Assembly (NCBI GenBank): GCA_018711405.1
Contig: DVIH01000067.1
Span: 1-60,114 of the forward strand
Length of the DNA stretch: 60,114 nucleotides
Source of the DNA: Candidatus Avibacteroides excrementipullorum
GTDB lineage: Bacteria; Bacteroidota; Bacteroidia; Bacteroidales; Bacteroidaceae
Reading direction: 5' to 3'
A model generated the notes under the pieces. The model was not told the DNA's origin and did no database searches. It was given only the letters and a program-made list of their open reading frames with translations. Shown here piece by piece: positions 10,024-18,072 of this stretch; within the stretch, counting starts at the first letter, position 1; every line of letters starts with the position of its first letter. The translations under genes were made by a program, and so were the position numbers.

Positions 10024-11184
10024 TCAGATAAGGAAGCCGAGCAATACACCTGCCGCGACAGCCGAACCTATCACGCCTGCCACGTTAGGCCCCATAGCAT
10101 GCATGAGCAGATAATTGGTCGGGTCATATTCCAGACCTACAATCTGAGATATGCGTGCAGAGTCGGGCACAGCCGAAACACCGGCATTTCCGATAAGCGG
10201 ATTGATCTTGTTGTCTTTCTTAAGGAAAAGGTTGAAGAACTTCACGAACAACACACCCGAAGCCGTTGCAATGATAAACGACAAGGCTCCAAGTATGAAG
10301 ATGAGAACCGAATCCTTAGTGAGAAACTGCGATGCCTGAGTGGAAGCACCCACAGTAACACCCAGCAGGATAGTTATCGTGTCGATCAAAGGCCCGCTCG
10401 CAGTATTGGCCAGACGGCGAGTCACACCGCTTTCTTTCAACAAGTTACCGAAGAAGAGCATACCCAGCAAAGGCAAGCCCGAAGGAACGAGGAAAGTAGT
10501 GAGCAAAAGTCCCATGATGGGGAAAATCACCTTTTCCGTATGAGAGACGGCTCTCGGCGGTCTCATCCTGATGAGACGCTCATGCTTGGTGGTGAGCAGA
10601 CGCATGATAGGCGGCTGTATCACCGGAACGAGCGCCATGTAAGAATAAGCCGAGACCGCAATGGCTCCCATGAGGTTGGGCGCAAGTTTTGACGACAAGA
10701 ATATCGCAGTAGGTCCGTCCGCACCTCCGATAATGCCTATGGCACCGGCCTGGTTTGGCTCAAATCCCATGTGAAGCGCAATCATATACGCTCCGAAGAT
10801 GCCAAACTGTGCAGCCGCTCCGATGAGCATCAGTTTCGGATTGGATATCAGTGCCGAAAAGTCTGTCATGGCTCCTATGCCAAGAAATATCAATGGCGGA
10901 TACCATCCGGAGGTTACGCCCTGATACAGGATGTTCAGCACAGAGCCCTCCTCGTAGACACCTATCTGCAACCCTGCCTCAAGATTGAACGGAATGTTGC
11001 CGATAAGAATACCGAATCCGATAGGAATCAGCAACATAGGCTCGAATTCTTTAGCAACGGCAAGATATATGAAAAACAATCCCACCAGAATCATTATCAG
11101 GTGTCCGCTCGTAGCATTGGCGAAACCTGTATAATCCCAAAAGGTGATCATGTTTTCTTTCAACATTCCAAGAAATTCACTCAT
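10024..11184 (-). CDS. mmdB: Na+-translocating methylmalonyl-CoA decarboxylase, beta subunit
   Basis: Polytopic inner-membrane subunit (386 residues) that decarboxylates carboxybiotin and couples this to Na+ export. It belongs to the OAD_beta family: about ten hydrophobic segments, with the family's central motif GIIGGADGPTAIFLSSKLAP, which contains the aspartate implicated in Na+ binding, and the downstream PVIQPPIMRLL helix. It is the last gene of an mmdA-D-E-C-B operon, 10 bp after the biotin carrier. Its partner alpha subunit is of the propionyl/methylmalonyl carboxyltransferase type, so methylmalonyl-CoA is a likelier substrate than oxaloacetate or glutaconyl-CoA. Confidence 0.95.
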   Translation of the reverse strand: MSEFLGMLKENMITFWDYTGFANATSGHLIMILVGLFFIYLAVAKEFEPMLLIPIGFGILIGNIPFNLEAGLQIGVYEEGSVLNILYQGVTSGWYPPLIFLGIGAMTDFSALISNPKLMLIGAAAQFGIFGAYMIALHMGFEPNQAGAIGIIGGADGPTAIFLSSKLAPNLMGAIAVSAYSYMALVPVIQPPIMRLLTTKHERLIRMRPPRAVSHTEKVIFPIMGLLLTTFLVPSGLPLLGMLFFGNLLKESGVTRRLANTASGPLIDTITILLGVTVGASTQASQFLTKDSVLIFILGALSFIIATASGVLFVKFFNLFLKKDNKINPLIGNAGVSAVPDSARISQIVGLEYDPTNYLLMHAMGPNVAGVIGSAVAAGVLLGFLI

Positions 11185-11194
11185 AATCCTGCTT

Positions 11195-11644
11195 TTATTC
11201 GATTACTACAAGATCGGTTCCTTCAAGAACAGAATCCCCTTGTTTTACGTTAACCGCAGTTATCGTACCGTCTTTATCTGCATTGATATTGTTTTCCATC
11301 TTCATGGCTTCGAGGACAACGACAGTCTGACCTCTCTTGACAGCATCGCCCACTTTGACTTTCACGTCAAGAATAACTCCGGGCAGCGGAGATTTTACAC
11401 CGCTCTTCTTTCCGCCTCCGGCAGCAGGAGCTGTCTGAGCAGCCGGAGCGGCAGCAGGCGCACTTGCCGGAGCGGCAGCAGGTTTTGCAACTGGTTTCAC
11501 CACAGGAGCAGCAGCTTTGACGGATTTTTCCATTTCAATTTTATATGGCACTCCGTTCACTTCAACCTGAGCGACATTATCCACTATATCAGAAATAACG
11601 ACAGTATAAGGATTACCGTTTATTTTATATTTATATTCTTTCAT
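11195..11644 (-). CDS. mmdC: Methylmalonyl-CoA decarboxylase biotin carrier (gamma) subunit
   Basis: 149-residue biotin carrier that shuttles CO2 from the alpha subunit to the membrane subunit. It has a short N-terminal domain (1-40) and an Ala/Pro-rich flexible linker (about 43-78). The biotinyl/lipoyl domain (83-149) contains the canonical EAMKM sequence with biotinylated Lys115. The ATG at 11642-11644 (MKEYKYKING) is used, since an upstream in-frame ATG would extend into the preceding gene without similarity to the family. Neighbours are mmdE, 23 bp upstream, and mmdB, 10 bp downstream. Confidence 0.95.
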   Translation of the reverse strand: MKEYKYKINGNPYTVVISDIVDNVAQVEVNGVPYKIEMEKSVKAAAPVVKPVAKPAAAPASAPAAAPAAQTAPAAGGGKKSGVKSPLPGVILDVKVKVGDAVKRGQTVVVLEAMKMENNINADKDGTITAVNVKQGDSVLEGTDLVVIE

Positions 11645-11667
11645 TGTGTTTTTTACTTTATTTGGGT

Positions 11668-11859
11668 TTAACGTTTCGGAATTTGACGCATCATCAGAAG
11701 TTTCAGCCCCCACGAAGAGGCAGTCTTGCTGTTTTTAAATGTCAATACATTAGATTCAATGTCGTGAAATTCGTTCAACTTCTCATGCAAAGCCATAGTT
11801 ATAGCGGCTGCGACTTCATCTGCAAGCGTTGTTCCGTTTTTTTTGTTTTGCTTTTTCAT
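11668..11859 (-). CDS. mmdE: Methylmalonyl-CoA decarboxylase epsilon-type small subunit
   Basis: 63-residue soluble protein. Its sequence parallels the C-terminal tail of the delta subunit encoded just upstream: here AAAITMALHEKLNEFHDIES then SSWGLKLLMMRQIPKR, and in the delta subunit AAIGLALHEMQNEVHDVEET then SPWNSKLYMMREVPN. It overlaps the mmdD end by 4 bp, which suggests coupled translation. In Veillonella the order mmdA-D-E-C-B is known, and its epsilon subunit is a short relative of the delta C-terminus; the arrangement here is the same. It probably stabilises the complex. The assignment rests on this internal similarity and gene order. Confidence 0.8.
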   Translation of the reverse strand: MKKQNKKNGTTLADEVAAAITMALHEKLNEFHDIESNVLTFKNSKTASSWGLKLLMMRQIPKR

Positions 11860-12785
11860 CTTGTTGGTTTTTTAACGTTGGGTACCTCGCGCATCATATA
11901 AAGCTTGGAGTTCCATGGAGAATATCTGCGTTTCGTCCGCTCGATAGTAAGGACTGTCTCCTCCACATCGTGCACTTCATTTTGCATTTCATGAAGCGCC
12001 AGACCGATTGCAGCATAAACCTCACTCGATGTCTTGACAAATTCTTTAGCGCCGGCCTTGTCGCCCGGAGCAAGATGTCCGCTTTTGACAGCTCTGTTCT
12101 TGGAGACCTTCATGGCTATGACGCCGATAGCCTTGAATCCCAGAAACAACAATATCAGGCCTACAAAAACGACAGCCATCGCTGTGATAGACATTCCCAC
12201 GCCATGCTTGTCGTGCATTTTGAAACCTTCTATCTTTTCGTTTCTGTCAATCGTAATATTATTCGTGCTCGGGGTGACATAAGAATCTCCTATTCCATCT
12301 TTCACTTCCCAGCCTTCAGCTCCATCGGCTATACGGGCATACGACTGATCTGCTTTAAGCGTATTTGCGGGAATGGTCACAGAGTCAATCAATGTTTTCC
12401 CGTTTGAGTCGAACAAGGCTATAGTATTGTCTTTAGTCGGATCGAGTGTAAAGTTTATATGGAATGTACCGCGATTGGGGTTTCCGTCAGCCCAAAACAA
12501 GGCATGCTGACGAGGTTTTATCTTCGTCAGGACATCCACCTTCGGAATCGGATACATCGTGGGGTTGCTCAAATCATTGGTAAGGAAACATCCTTTCAGA
12601 TCGACAGACGCATACGATGTATTGAAGATCTCAATCCATGCGCTATGCACGCCATAATCGTCCTGGAAGTTTGTTTCATTGATTATAAGCACCTCATTGA
12701 TGCGCAATGCCGTCGCATTTTGGGCGCGCGCGCCCAAAACCGACAACACCGTCATTAATAATAATGCAATTTTTCTCACATTCAT
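11856..12785 (-). CDS. mmdD: Methylmalonyl-CoA decarboxylase delta/OadG-type subunit with lamin-tail domain
   Basis: 309-residue membrane-anchoring subunit. It begins with a cleavable-looking signal (1-21, ...LGARAQ). A beta-rich extracytoplasmic domain resembling a lamin-tail domain follows (about 25-115; LRINEVLIINETN, then WIEIFNTSYASVDLKGCFLT). There is one transmembrane helix (about 195-225, MSITAMAVVFVGLILLFLGF) and a cytoplasmic tail ending in MMREVPNVKKPTR. OadG proteins elsewhere are about 80-130 residues and lack the extracytoplasmic domain, so this is a fusion, as appears common in Bacteroidetes. It lies 16 bp after mmdA and overlaps mmdE. Confidence 0.88.
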   Translation of the reverse strand: MNVRKIALLLMTVLSVLGARAQNATALRINEVLIINETNFQDDYGVHSAWIEIFNTSYASVDLKGCFLTNDLSNPTMYPIPKVDVLTKIKPRQHALFWADGNPNRGTFHINFTLDPTKDNTIALFDSNGKTLIDSVTIPANTLKADQSYARIADGAEGWEVKDGIGDSYVTPSTNNITIDRNEKIEGFKMHDKHGVGMSITAMAVVFVGLILLFLGFKAIGVIAMKVSKNRAVKSGHLAPGDKAGAKEFVKTSSEVYAAIGLALHEMQNEVHDVEETVLTIERTKRRYSPWNSKLYMMREVPNVKKPTR

Positions 12786-12801
12786 AATCTACAACTTGAT
12801 A

Positions 12802-14355
12802 TTACAGTGGAATATTACCGTGCTTCTTAGCCGGGTTCATCAGTTTCTTTGTCTGCAATTGTTGTAGTGCGCGTATAATACGGAAACGAGTATTGCGCGG
12901 CTCGATAACGTCATCTATGTAACCGTATTTAGCCGCATTGTAAGGATTAGCGAACAGTTTTGTGTATTCTGCTTCTTTCTCTGCGATAAATGCTTTCGGA
13001 TCGGCTGCTTCTTTCGCCTCTTTAGCATAAAGCACTGCCACTGCACCCGATGCGCCCATCACCGCGATTTCAGCCGTAGGCCATGCATAGTTCATATCGC
13101 CACGCAACTGCTTGCAGCTCATCACGATATGCGAACCGCCGTAAGACTTGCGCAATGTCACTGTAATCTTTGGCACAGTAGCTTCGCCGTAAGCATAAAG
13201 AAGTTTTGCACCATGCAGAATCACTCCGTTGTACTCCTGTCCAGTACCCGGCAAGAATCCCGGCACATCGACCAAAGTCACAAGAGGAATATTGAAGGCA
13301 TCGCAGAAGCGTACGAAACGTGCGCCTTTACGCGAAGCGTTGCTGTCGAGCACACCGGCCATAACCTGCGGCTGGTTGGCAACGACACCCACAGACTGCC
13401 CGTTGAAACGTGCGAAACCTATTATTATGTTCCTTGCATAGTCTCTCTGTACTTCCAGGAACTCTCCGTTATCAACGATGGCACCTATAACCTCGTACAT
13501 GTTGTACGGACGGTTGGGGTCATCAGGGATTATTTCATTCAAAGAATCTTCCAGACGGTCGATCGGGTCATTGCATTCCACCAATGGAGCTTCTTCCAAG
13601 TTATTCTGCGGGATGTAGCTCAACAGTTTTCTGATGATTGCAAGAGCCTCTTCCTCAGTAGAAGCGGTGAAGTGTGTCACGCCCGATTTTGACGAGTGTA
13701 CGCTTGCGCCTCCGAGTTCTTCAGCAGTCACATCTTCTCCGATAACGGTCTTTACCACTTTCGGACCGGTGAGGAACATATATGAAGTGCCTTCCATCAT
13801 AAGAGTGAAGTCGGTCAAAGCCGGAGAATACACAGCACCGCCGGCACAAGGACCGAAGATACCGGAAATCTGCGGGATGACGCCTGAAGCCATGATATTG
13901 CGCTGGAATATTTCCGAATATCCGGCCAAAGCATTGATACCTTCCTGGATACGTGCTCCACCCGAGTCGTTCAGACCGATACAGGGAGCGCCGTTTTTCA
14001 TGGCCATATCCATGACTTTGCATATTTTCAAAGCCATAGTTTCAGACAACGAACCTCCGAACACTGTGAAGTCTTGTGCGAACACATAAACGAGCCTTCC
14101 GTCTATCGTACCGTAACCGGTTACGACACCATCACCGAGAAAAGTTTTCTTTTCCTGGCCGAAGTTCGTACATCTGTGTTTCACAAACATGTCAAGTTCC
14201 TCGAAACTTCCTTCGTCAAGCAACATGGCAATACGTTCACGAGCCGTATATTTACCTTTTTCATGCTGTTTTGCGATAGCTTTCTCACCGCCGCCAAGCC
14301 TTGCCTGCACGCGGAGGTCTATCAACTCTTTAACTCTTTCAAGCTGGTTACTCAT
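12802..14355 (-). CDS. mmdA: Methylmalonyl-CoA decarboxylase alpha subunit (carboxyltransferase)
   Basis: 517-residue acyl-CoA carboxyltransferase that moves the carboxyl group of methylmalonyl-CoA to biotin on the gamma subunit, giving propionyl-CoA. Two crotonase-like halves are visible. The N-terminal half has [16 protein letters not shown] and the oxyanion/biotin-site stretch [15 protein letters not shown]. The C-terminal half has [19 protein letters not shown] and [17 protein letters not shown]. Length and motifs match propionyl-CoA carboxylase beta/MmdA proteins. It is preceded by the epimerase gene that supplies its substrate isomer and followed by the membrane and biotin subunits. Confidence 0.96.
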   Translation of the reverse strand: MSNQLERVKELIDLRVQARLGGGEKAIAKQHEKGKYTARERIAMLLDEGSFEELDMFVKHRCTNFGQEKKTFLGDGVVTGYGTIDGRLVYVFAQDFTVFGGSLSETMALKICKVMDMAMKNGAPCIGLNDSGGARIQEGINALAGYSEIFQRNIMASGVIPQISGIFGPCAGGAVYSPALTDFTLMMEGTSYMFLTGPKVVKTVIGEDVTAEELGGASVHSSKSGVTHFTASTEEEALAIIRKLLSYIPQNNLEEAPLVECNDPIDRLEDSLNEIIPDDPNRPYNMYEVIGAIVDNGEFLEVQRDYARNIIIGFARFNGQSVGVVANQPQVMAGVLDSNASRKGARFVRFCDAFNIPLVTLVDVPGFLPGTGQEYNGVILHGAKLLYAYGEATVPKITVTLRKSYGGSHIVMSCKQLRGDMNYAWPTAEIAVMGASGAVAVLYAKEAKEAADPKAFIAEKEAEYTKLFANPYNAAKYGYIDDVIEPRNTRFRIIRALQQLQTKKLMNPAKKHGNIPL

Positions 14356-14385
14356 TCTTTTCTATGTTTTTGGTTCGTTATTCCA

Positions 14386-14790
14386 TTATTTCTCACAAAG
14401 TTCCGTCAATACGCCCTGTGTGGATTTCGGGTGCAGGAACGCGATGTTAAGGCCTTCCGCGCCTTTTCTCGGAGCCTTGTCTATCAGTCTGATGCCTTTC
14501 GATTCAGCAAAGGCAAGAGCGTTGGCCACTCCGTCTTCTATAGCGAAAGCCATGTGATGTATGCCTTCACCCCTCTTTTCGATGTATTTGGCTATGGTGC
14601 TCTCTTCGCTTGTCGGCTCGAGCAATTCGAGTTTGGTGTCGCCCACTTTCAGGAAAGCTGTCTTCACTTTCTGATCTTCTACCACTTCGATGTTATAGCA
14701 TTTCAGGCCTAACACCTCTTCATAATACGGGAGGGCTGCTTCTATACTCTTTACAGCAATGCCCAGATGTTCAATGTGTGAAATTTTCAT
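14386..14790 (-). CDS. mce: Methylmalonyl-CoA epimerase
   Basis: 134-residue VOC-fold (glyoxalase-like) enzyme interconverting (R)- and (S)-methylmalonyl-CoA. It begins MKISHIEHLGIAVKSIEAAL; the His in IEHLGIAV and the later HHMAFAIED and FLHPKSTQGVLTEL are the expected metal-site and closing beta-strand regions. The ATG at 14788-14790 is chosen because the upstream extension is A/T-rich intergenic sequence. It is the first gene of the mce-mmdA-D-E-C-B operon, 30 bp before mmdA. No clean TAnnTTTG box could be found in the 260 bp upstream. Confidence 0.95.
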   Translation of the reverse strand: MKISHIEHLGIAVKSIEAALPYYEEVLGLKCYNIEVVEDQKVKTAFLKVGDTKLELLEPTSEESTIAKYIEKRGEGIHHMAFAIEDGVANALAFAESKGIRLIDKAPRKGAEGLNIAFLHPKSTQGVLTELCEK

Positions 14791-15003
14791 TTTATATAAA
14801 ATTTTATATCGTGAACTTATAAATATATCTATGCCGTTCGGACATAAGTCGGTACAAATAAAATCATTTCTATCCAAAAGACGAAATTTTTCTTATTCTA
14901 TTTTAATCGCATGTCTCATGCCGCCCGCTAATTTAAAGTCAAATTAACTAATATAGACAACATTTTGTCAGAAATGCTAAGCATAGTTTGAAAAAAGAGA
15001 AAA

Positions 15004-15030
15004 CGGCGGCATGGTTGCCCGATGCCGCCG
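15004..15030 (-). terminator. Terminator of the oadA-like gene
   Basis: Perfect 9-bp stem CGGCGGCAT/ATGCCGCCG with a 9-nt loop, followed on the minus strand by TTTTCTCTTTTTTC. It lies 22 bp after the oadA-like stop codon. Confidence 0.85.
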
Positions 15031-15052
15031 CTCCACTCATCTTTTTTGCTCC

Positions 15053-16825
15053 TTAAGCCTTATCTTCTTTTTTGATATAAGCAATGACATCGCCTTTGTT
15101 CACGGTATCTCCCTGCTTAGCGCAGATCTCCGTGATTTTGCCCTCAAATTCGGCAAACACTTCGCGGTGCTCTCCCCACATGGTAGTGATGTAGCAGAAG
15201 TGCTGTCCCTCCTTGATGTGCTGTCCCAGAGCAGGAGCCTGCGATGCGTCTACCACATCGATTTCCCAAAGTATCTGTCCTTTCACAGGAGCAGTGACAG
15301 GATCGCAGCCGGCTCTCTTGACCTTGAGTATCTCCTCTTCGTTGAATCCGCTCTTGGCCAGTTCGGCATCTTTAGCCCTCTGCAAGTCGGTTTCAAACCT
15401 CTGCTTAGCCACGCCCGACTTGTAGTCGCGATACTGACGGTCGTGCATTGCGAGTTCAAACAACTCTTCATCGTCATCGCCGTATTCCCATCCGTTCTCG
15501 TCCATTTCTTTCCTGTACTGGTCGAGCTGGTCGGGATATTCGTCCTGCGGGTTTCCAGTGTAGAATTCCAGTCCTTTCTCCTTGGCCAGTTCTATGATTT
15601 CAGGAGCAAGCTCACCGGGCAGTTTGCCGCTCTTGCCGAGTATCATGCCCCAAGTGTTATTGTCTATCATGCTGTAGCGCGGTTCGCCTTTGGCAAGGCA
15701 AAGCACATTCATCAACGCCACATTCTTCACGTACTGGCTGAAAGGAGTCACCAACGGCGGATAACCGAGTTTCGGCCACACGTAAGCCACTTCGTCAAAC
15801 AGTTTCACAAGCAGGTCGTCTATGGTAAGTTCCGGCTCGCCCTTGCTCTTCAATATCATGTTGATGCCCGAATGCACGCCTTTCAGGTCGGCCATCATGG
15901 ATCCCATCATACCGCCCGGCAGTCCGCATCCCAGCAGCAGCGATGATGTGAACTTGTTGCTCGGGTCAATGAAGTATCCCAAGAAATCATCTATAAACGA
16001 CTGTGTGAGCGATCTCGCTTTCATGTATGCATTCATGTTAATTTCAGGCACTTTGAAGCCTGCGTCTTTCAGCATGGCCTGCACCGAAATCACGTCAGGA
16101 TGCACCTTGCCCCACGACAGCGGCTCCATAGCCACGTCTATGATGTCGGCTCCGTTTTCGCACACTTCGAGGATGGAAGCCATGGAAAGTCCTGGGCCGG
16201 AATGTCCGTGATACTGTATCAGCACTTCCGGATGTTTCTTCTTTATTGACTTCACGAGCTTGCCCAAGAACACCGGACGACCTATTCCCGCCATATCCTT
16301 AAGACAGATTTCGGGAGCGCCCGCCTCTATGAGCTGGTCGGCTATGTTGGAATAGTATTCCACCGTATGCACCGGTGAGAATGTGATGCAGAGCGTAGCC
16401 TGAGGAATCATCCCTGCTTCGTTGGCATATTTGATGGAAGGAATGATGTTTCTCACGTCATTCAGACCGCAGAATATTCTCGTAATGTCAACCCCCTGAG
16501 CTTTCTTCACCTTGTACATCAACCTCCGTACATCGGCAGGCACAGGATACATCCTCAAGGCATTCAAGCCTCTGTCGAGCATGTGCGTCTGTATGCCGGC
16601 TTCGTTGAAAGGTTTCGTAAACGCGCGCACCGCCTTGTTAGGGTTTTCCCCGTAAAGCAGGTTCACCTGTTCAAAAGCGCCGCCATTGGTCTCCACACGA
16701 GCGAAGCAACCCATATCGACTATGACAGGAGCTATTTTCACCAATTGATCCACGCGGGGCTGATATTTCCCCGAAGACTGCCACATGTCACGGTAGACAA
16801 GGCTGAATTTAATTTCCTTTTTCAT
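15053..16825 (-). CDS. Oxaloacetate decarboxylase alpha / pyruvate carboxylase subunit B-like protein lacking the biotinyl lysine
   Basis: 590-residue carboxyltransferase-type protein. The N-terminal DRE-TIM-like barrel (about 1-300) contains the catalytic/metal segments GAPEICLKDMAGIGRPVF and IQYHGHSGPGLSMASIL, placing it in the oxaloacetate decarboxylase alpha/PycB family. A conserved carboxylase domain follows. The C-terminal about 75 residues have the shape of a biotinyl domain (VTAPVKGQILWEI, then FEGKITEICAKQGDTVNKGD). However, where carriers have EAMKM this protein has YITTMWGEH, so no lysine is available for biotin. It may use a separate carrier such as MmdC, or may not transfer CO2 at all. 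It is monocistronic, between its own promoter-like box and a terminator. Confidence 0.85.
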   Translation of the reverse strand: MKKEIKFSLVYRDMWQSSGKYQPRVDQLVKIAPVIVDMGCFARVETNGGAFEQVNLLYGENPNKAVRAFTKPFNEAGIQTHMLDRGLNALRMYPVPADVRRLMYKVKKAQGVDITRIFCGLNDVRNIIPSIKYANEAGMIPQATLCITFSPVHTVEYYSNIADQLIEAGAPEICLKDMAGIGRPVFLGKLVKSIKKKHPEVLIQYHGHSGPGLSMASILEVCENGADIIDVAMEPLSWGKVHPDVISVQAMLKDAGFKVPEINMNAYMKARSLTQSFIDDFLGYFIDPSNKFTSSLLLGCGLPGGMMGSMMADLKGVHSGINMILKSKGEPELTIDDLLVKLFDEVAYVWPKLGYPPLVTPFSQYVKNVALMNVLCLAKGEPRYSMIDNNTWGMILGKSGKLPGELAPEIIELAKEKGLEFYTGNPQDEYPDQLDQYRKEMDENGWEYGDDDEELFELAMHDRQYRDYKSGVAKQRFETDLQRAKDAELAKSGFNEEEILKVKRAGCDPVTAPVKGQILWEIDVVDASQAPALGQHIKEGQHFCYITTMWGEHREVFAEFEGKITEICAKQGDTVNKGDVIAYIKKEDKA

Positions 16826-16869
16826 ATCTTCATTTTTTCTAAAAAGAGGTTCTGAACTTTTATTACGGG

Positions 16870-16877
16870 CAAATATA
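16870..16877 (-). promoter_or_regulatory. -7 promoter box of the oadA-like gene
   Basis: Complement reads TATATTTG, a perfect TAnnTTTG box 45 bp upstream of the ATG. The nearest upstream TTTG is 30 bp away, so the -33 element is weak. Confidence 0.5.
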
Positions 16878-16992
16878 ATAATTCACCCGATATATAACCC
16901 ATTTCGGCAAAACAAAATAAGGAATTTTTTCCTCAATTTCAGCACTGACGGGCAAACTGAGGCCTGGAGACTGCCGAAGACTATGCCAATTG

Positions 16993-17349
16993 CTAATTGC
17001 AGTTTGCATTCCGCTTGCGCAGTTCGGCAAGAACAGGGCATGAAGCTACGCGCGAGCAGCCGTCTATCCTGTCTATCGCCCCGCGCAAGAACGCCACTTC
17101 TCCGCGCACCTCATCAAGTTCCGCCTTCAAAGGAGCCACAATCTGCTCCGTCAATATCATCGAAGCCCGACGCACATTTTCCAATTCATCGGCTTTAGCT
17201 TTGGCACGCAGCACATCCGCCTCCGCTTTCAGTTTTTCCGCCTCGCGCAGATATTTCCGCCGGTCGAAAAGGCCTCTGAGGCAGCCCGCCGAGAGGGCTG
17301 CCGCCAGAATGCCTGTCACGGTACGCACGATGTCAGACCTGTCCGTCAT
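16993..17349 (-). CDS. Small coiled-coil protein with N-terminal membrane segment
   Basis: 118 residues, unknown function. Residues about 8-25 (VRTVTGILAAALSAGCLRGL) are hydrophobic enough for a membrane anchor or weak signal. About 28-95 is a charged, heptad-rich coiled coil (REAEKLKAEADVLRAKAKAD, then LKAELDEVRGEVAFLRGAID). The C-terminus has two cysteines around GCSRVASCPVL. Its start overlaps the end of the HU-like gene by 17 bp, so the two are translated together. Small holin- or anchor-like proteins commonly follow HU-like genes in Bacteroidales, often with an amidase; no amidase is present here. Confidence 0.7.
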   Translation of the reverse strand: MTDRSDIVRTVTGILAAALSAGCLRGLFDRRKYLREAEKLKAEADVLRAKAKADELENVRRASMILTEQIVAPLKAELDEVRGEVAFLRGAIDRIDGCSRVASCPVLAELRKRNANCN

Positions 17350-17767
17350 CTTCCTGCCCGTTTTCCGAACCTTTTTGCGGACGCGGCTCCACCTGATTGA
17401 AGCGAAGTCCGGCCACAGCCTCCCTCAGACGGTTACCGGCATAAAAGGCTATGCGCGGCTTGCGGATGTTGGCGGCGGTAAACGCCTCTTTGGTCTCCGC
17501 CCCCGTGGACGATACCACGATGCGCAGCAAGCCAAGTTCGCCCATACGCACGCTGCGTCCGTTGCGCAACGCGCTGCTGATGCAATGCACCATGTTGGCG
17601 GTCGTTGCCTTGATGTCGCCTTCGGTAAGCGTACACATGGCCTGGAGGTCAGAGCAAAGGTCATCAAACGAATATTCGCTTGTCACTTGCGTCTGCGCAT
17701 AATACTTTGCGGGGTCCTGCGGGTTTTTCGGGTTCTTCCTTGGTGTTACAGAATAATTGATTGCCAT
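17333..17767 (-). CDS. HU-family (HU-HIG type) DNA-binding protein
   Basis: 144-residue DNA-binding protein of the HU/IHF superfamily variant common in Bacteroidetes. The N-terminus (MAINYSVTPRKNPKNPQDP) and the helices EYSFDDLCSDLQAMCTLTEG and TTANMVHCISSALRNGRSVR match the family. The beta-arm region is ELGLLRIVVSS with IRKPRIAFYAGNRLREAVAG. The C-terminal tail (PRPQKGSENGQEDDGQV) is low-complexity and acidic. These proteins probably bind or bend DNA, but specific roles are not established. It is followed by, and overlaps, a coiled-coil gene. Confidence 0.85.
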   Translation of the reverse strand: MAINYSVTPRKNPKNPQDPAKYYAQTQVTSEYSFDDLCSDLQAMCTLTEGDIKATTANMVHCISSALRNGRSVRMGELGLLRIVVSSTGAETKEAFTAANIRKPRIAFYAGNRLREAVAGLRFNQVEPRPQKGSENGQEDDGQV

Positions 17768-17840
17768 ACGTTTTTTTTGTTTTTTAAGTCAGACATGGTT
17801 TTGTTTATCTCTCCGTCTCCTCACCGGTGATTTGACACTG

Positions 17841-17848
17841 CAAAGATA
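17841..17848 (-). promoter_or_regulatory. -7 promoter box of the HU-like gene
   Basis: The complement of 17841-17848 is TATCTTTG, a TAnnTTTG match 74 bp upstream of the ATG. No convincing -33 TTTG accompanies it. Confidence 0.5.
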
Positions 17849-18003
17849 TGTACGTCACCATACGCCGTCCGCGCGAAAATGACACTTGGCGGCAACACGC
17901 CACACCCTGCTCCGCCAAAGCATGAAAAGAGACAACACGGCGCAATGGCAAGACGACCCGGCACGATGCCCGCAGCTACTGCGCCATGACACGGCATGAA
18001 AAA

Positions 18004-18029
18004 ACGGGAGCATCTCACGATGCTCCCGT
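18004..18029 (-). terminator. Terminator of the tandem-repeat surface protein gene
   Basis: Perfect 11-bp stem ACGGGAGCATC/GATGCTCCCGT with a TCAC loop, followed on the minus strand by TTTT. It shares the core GCATCTCACGA(T/C)GC with the terminator-like hairpin at 22647-22676. Confidence 0.88.
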
Positions 18030-18072
18030 CCAAATGTAGTTTTTAATCAAATTTTATGATTATAACTTGTCT

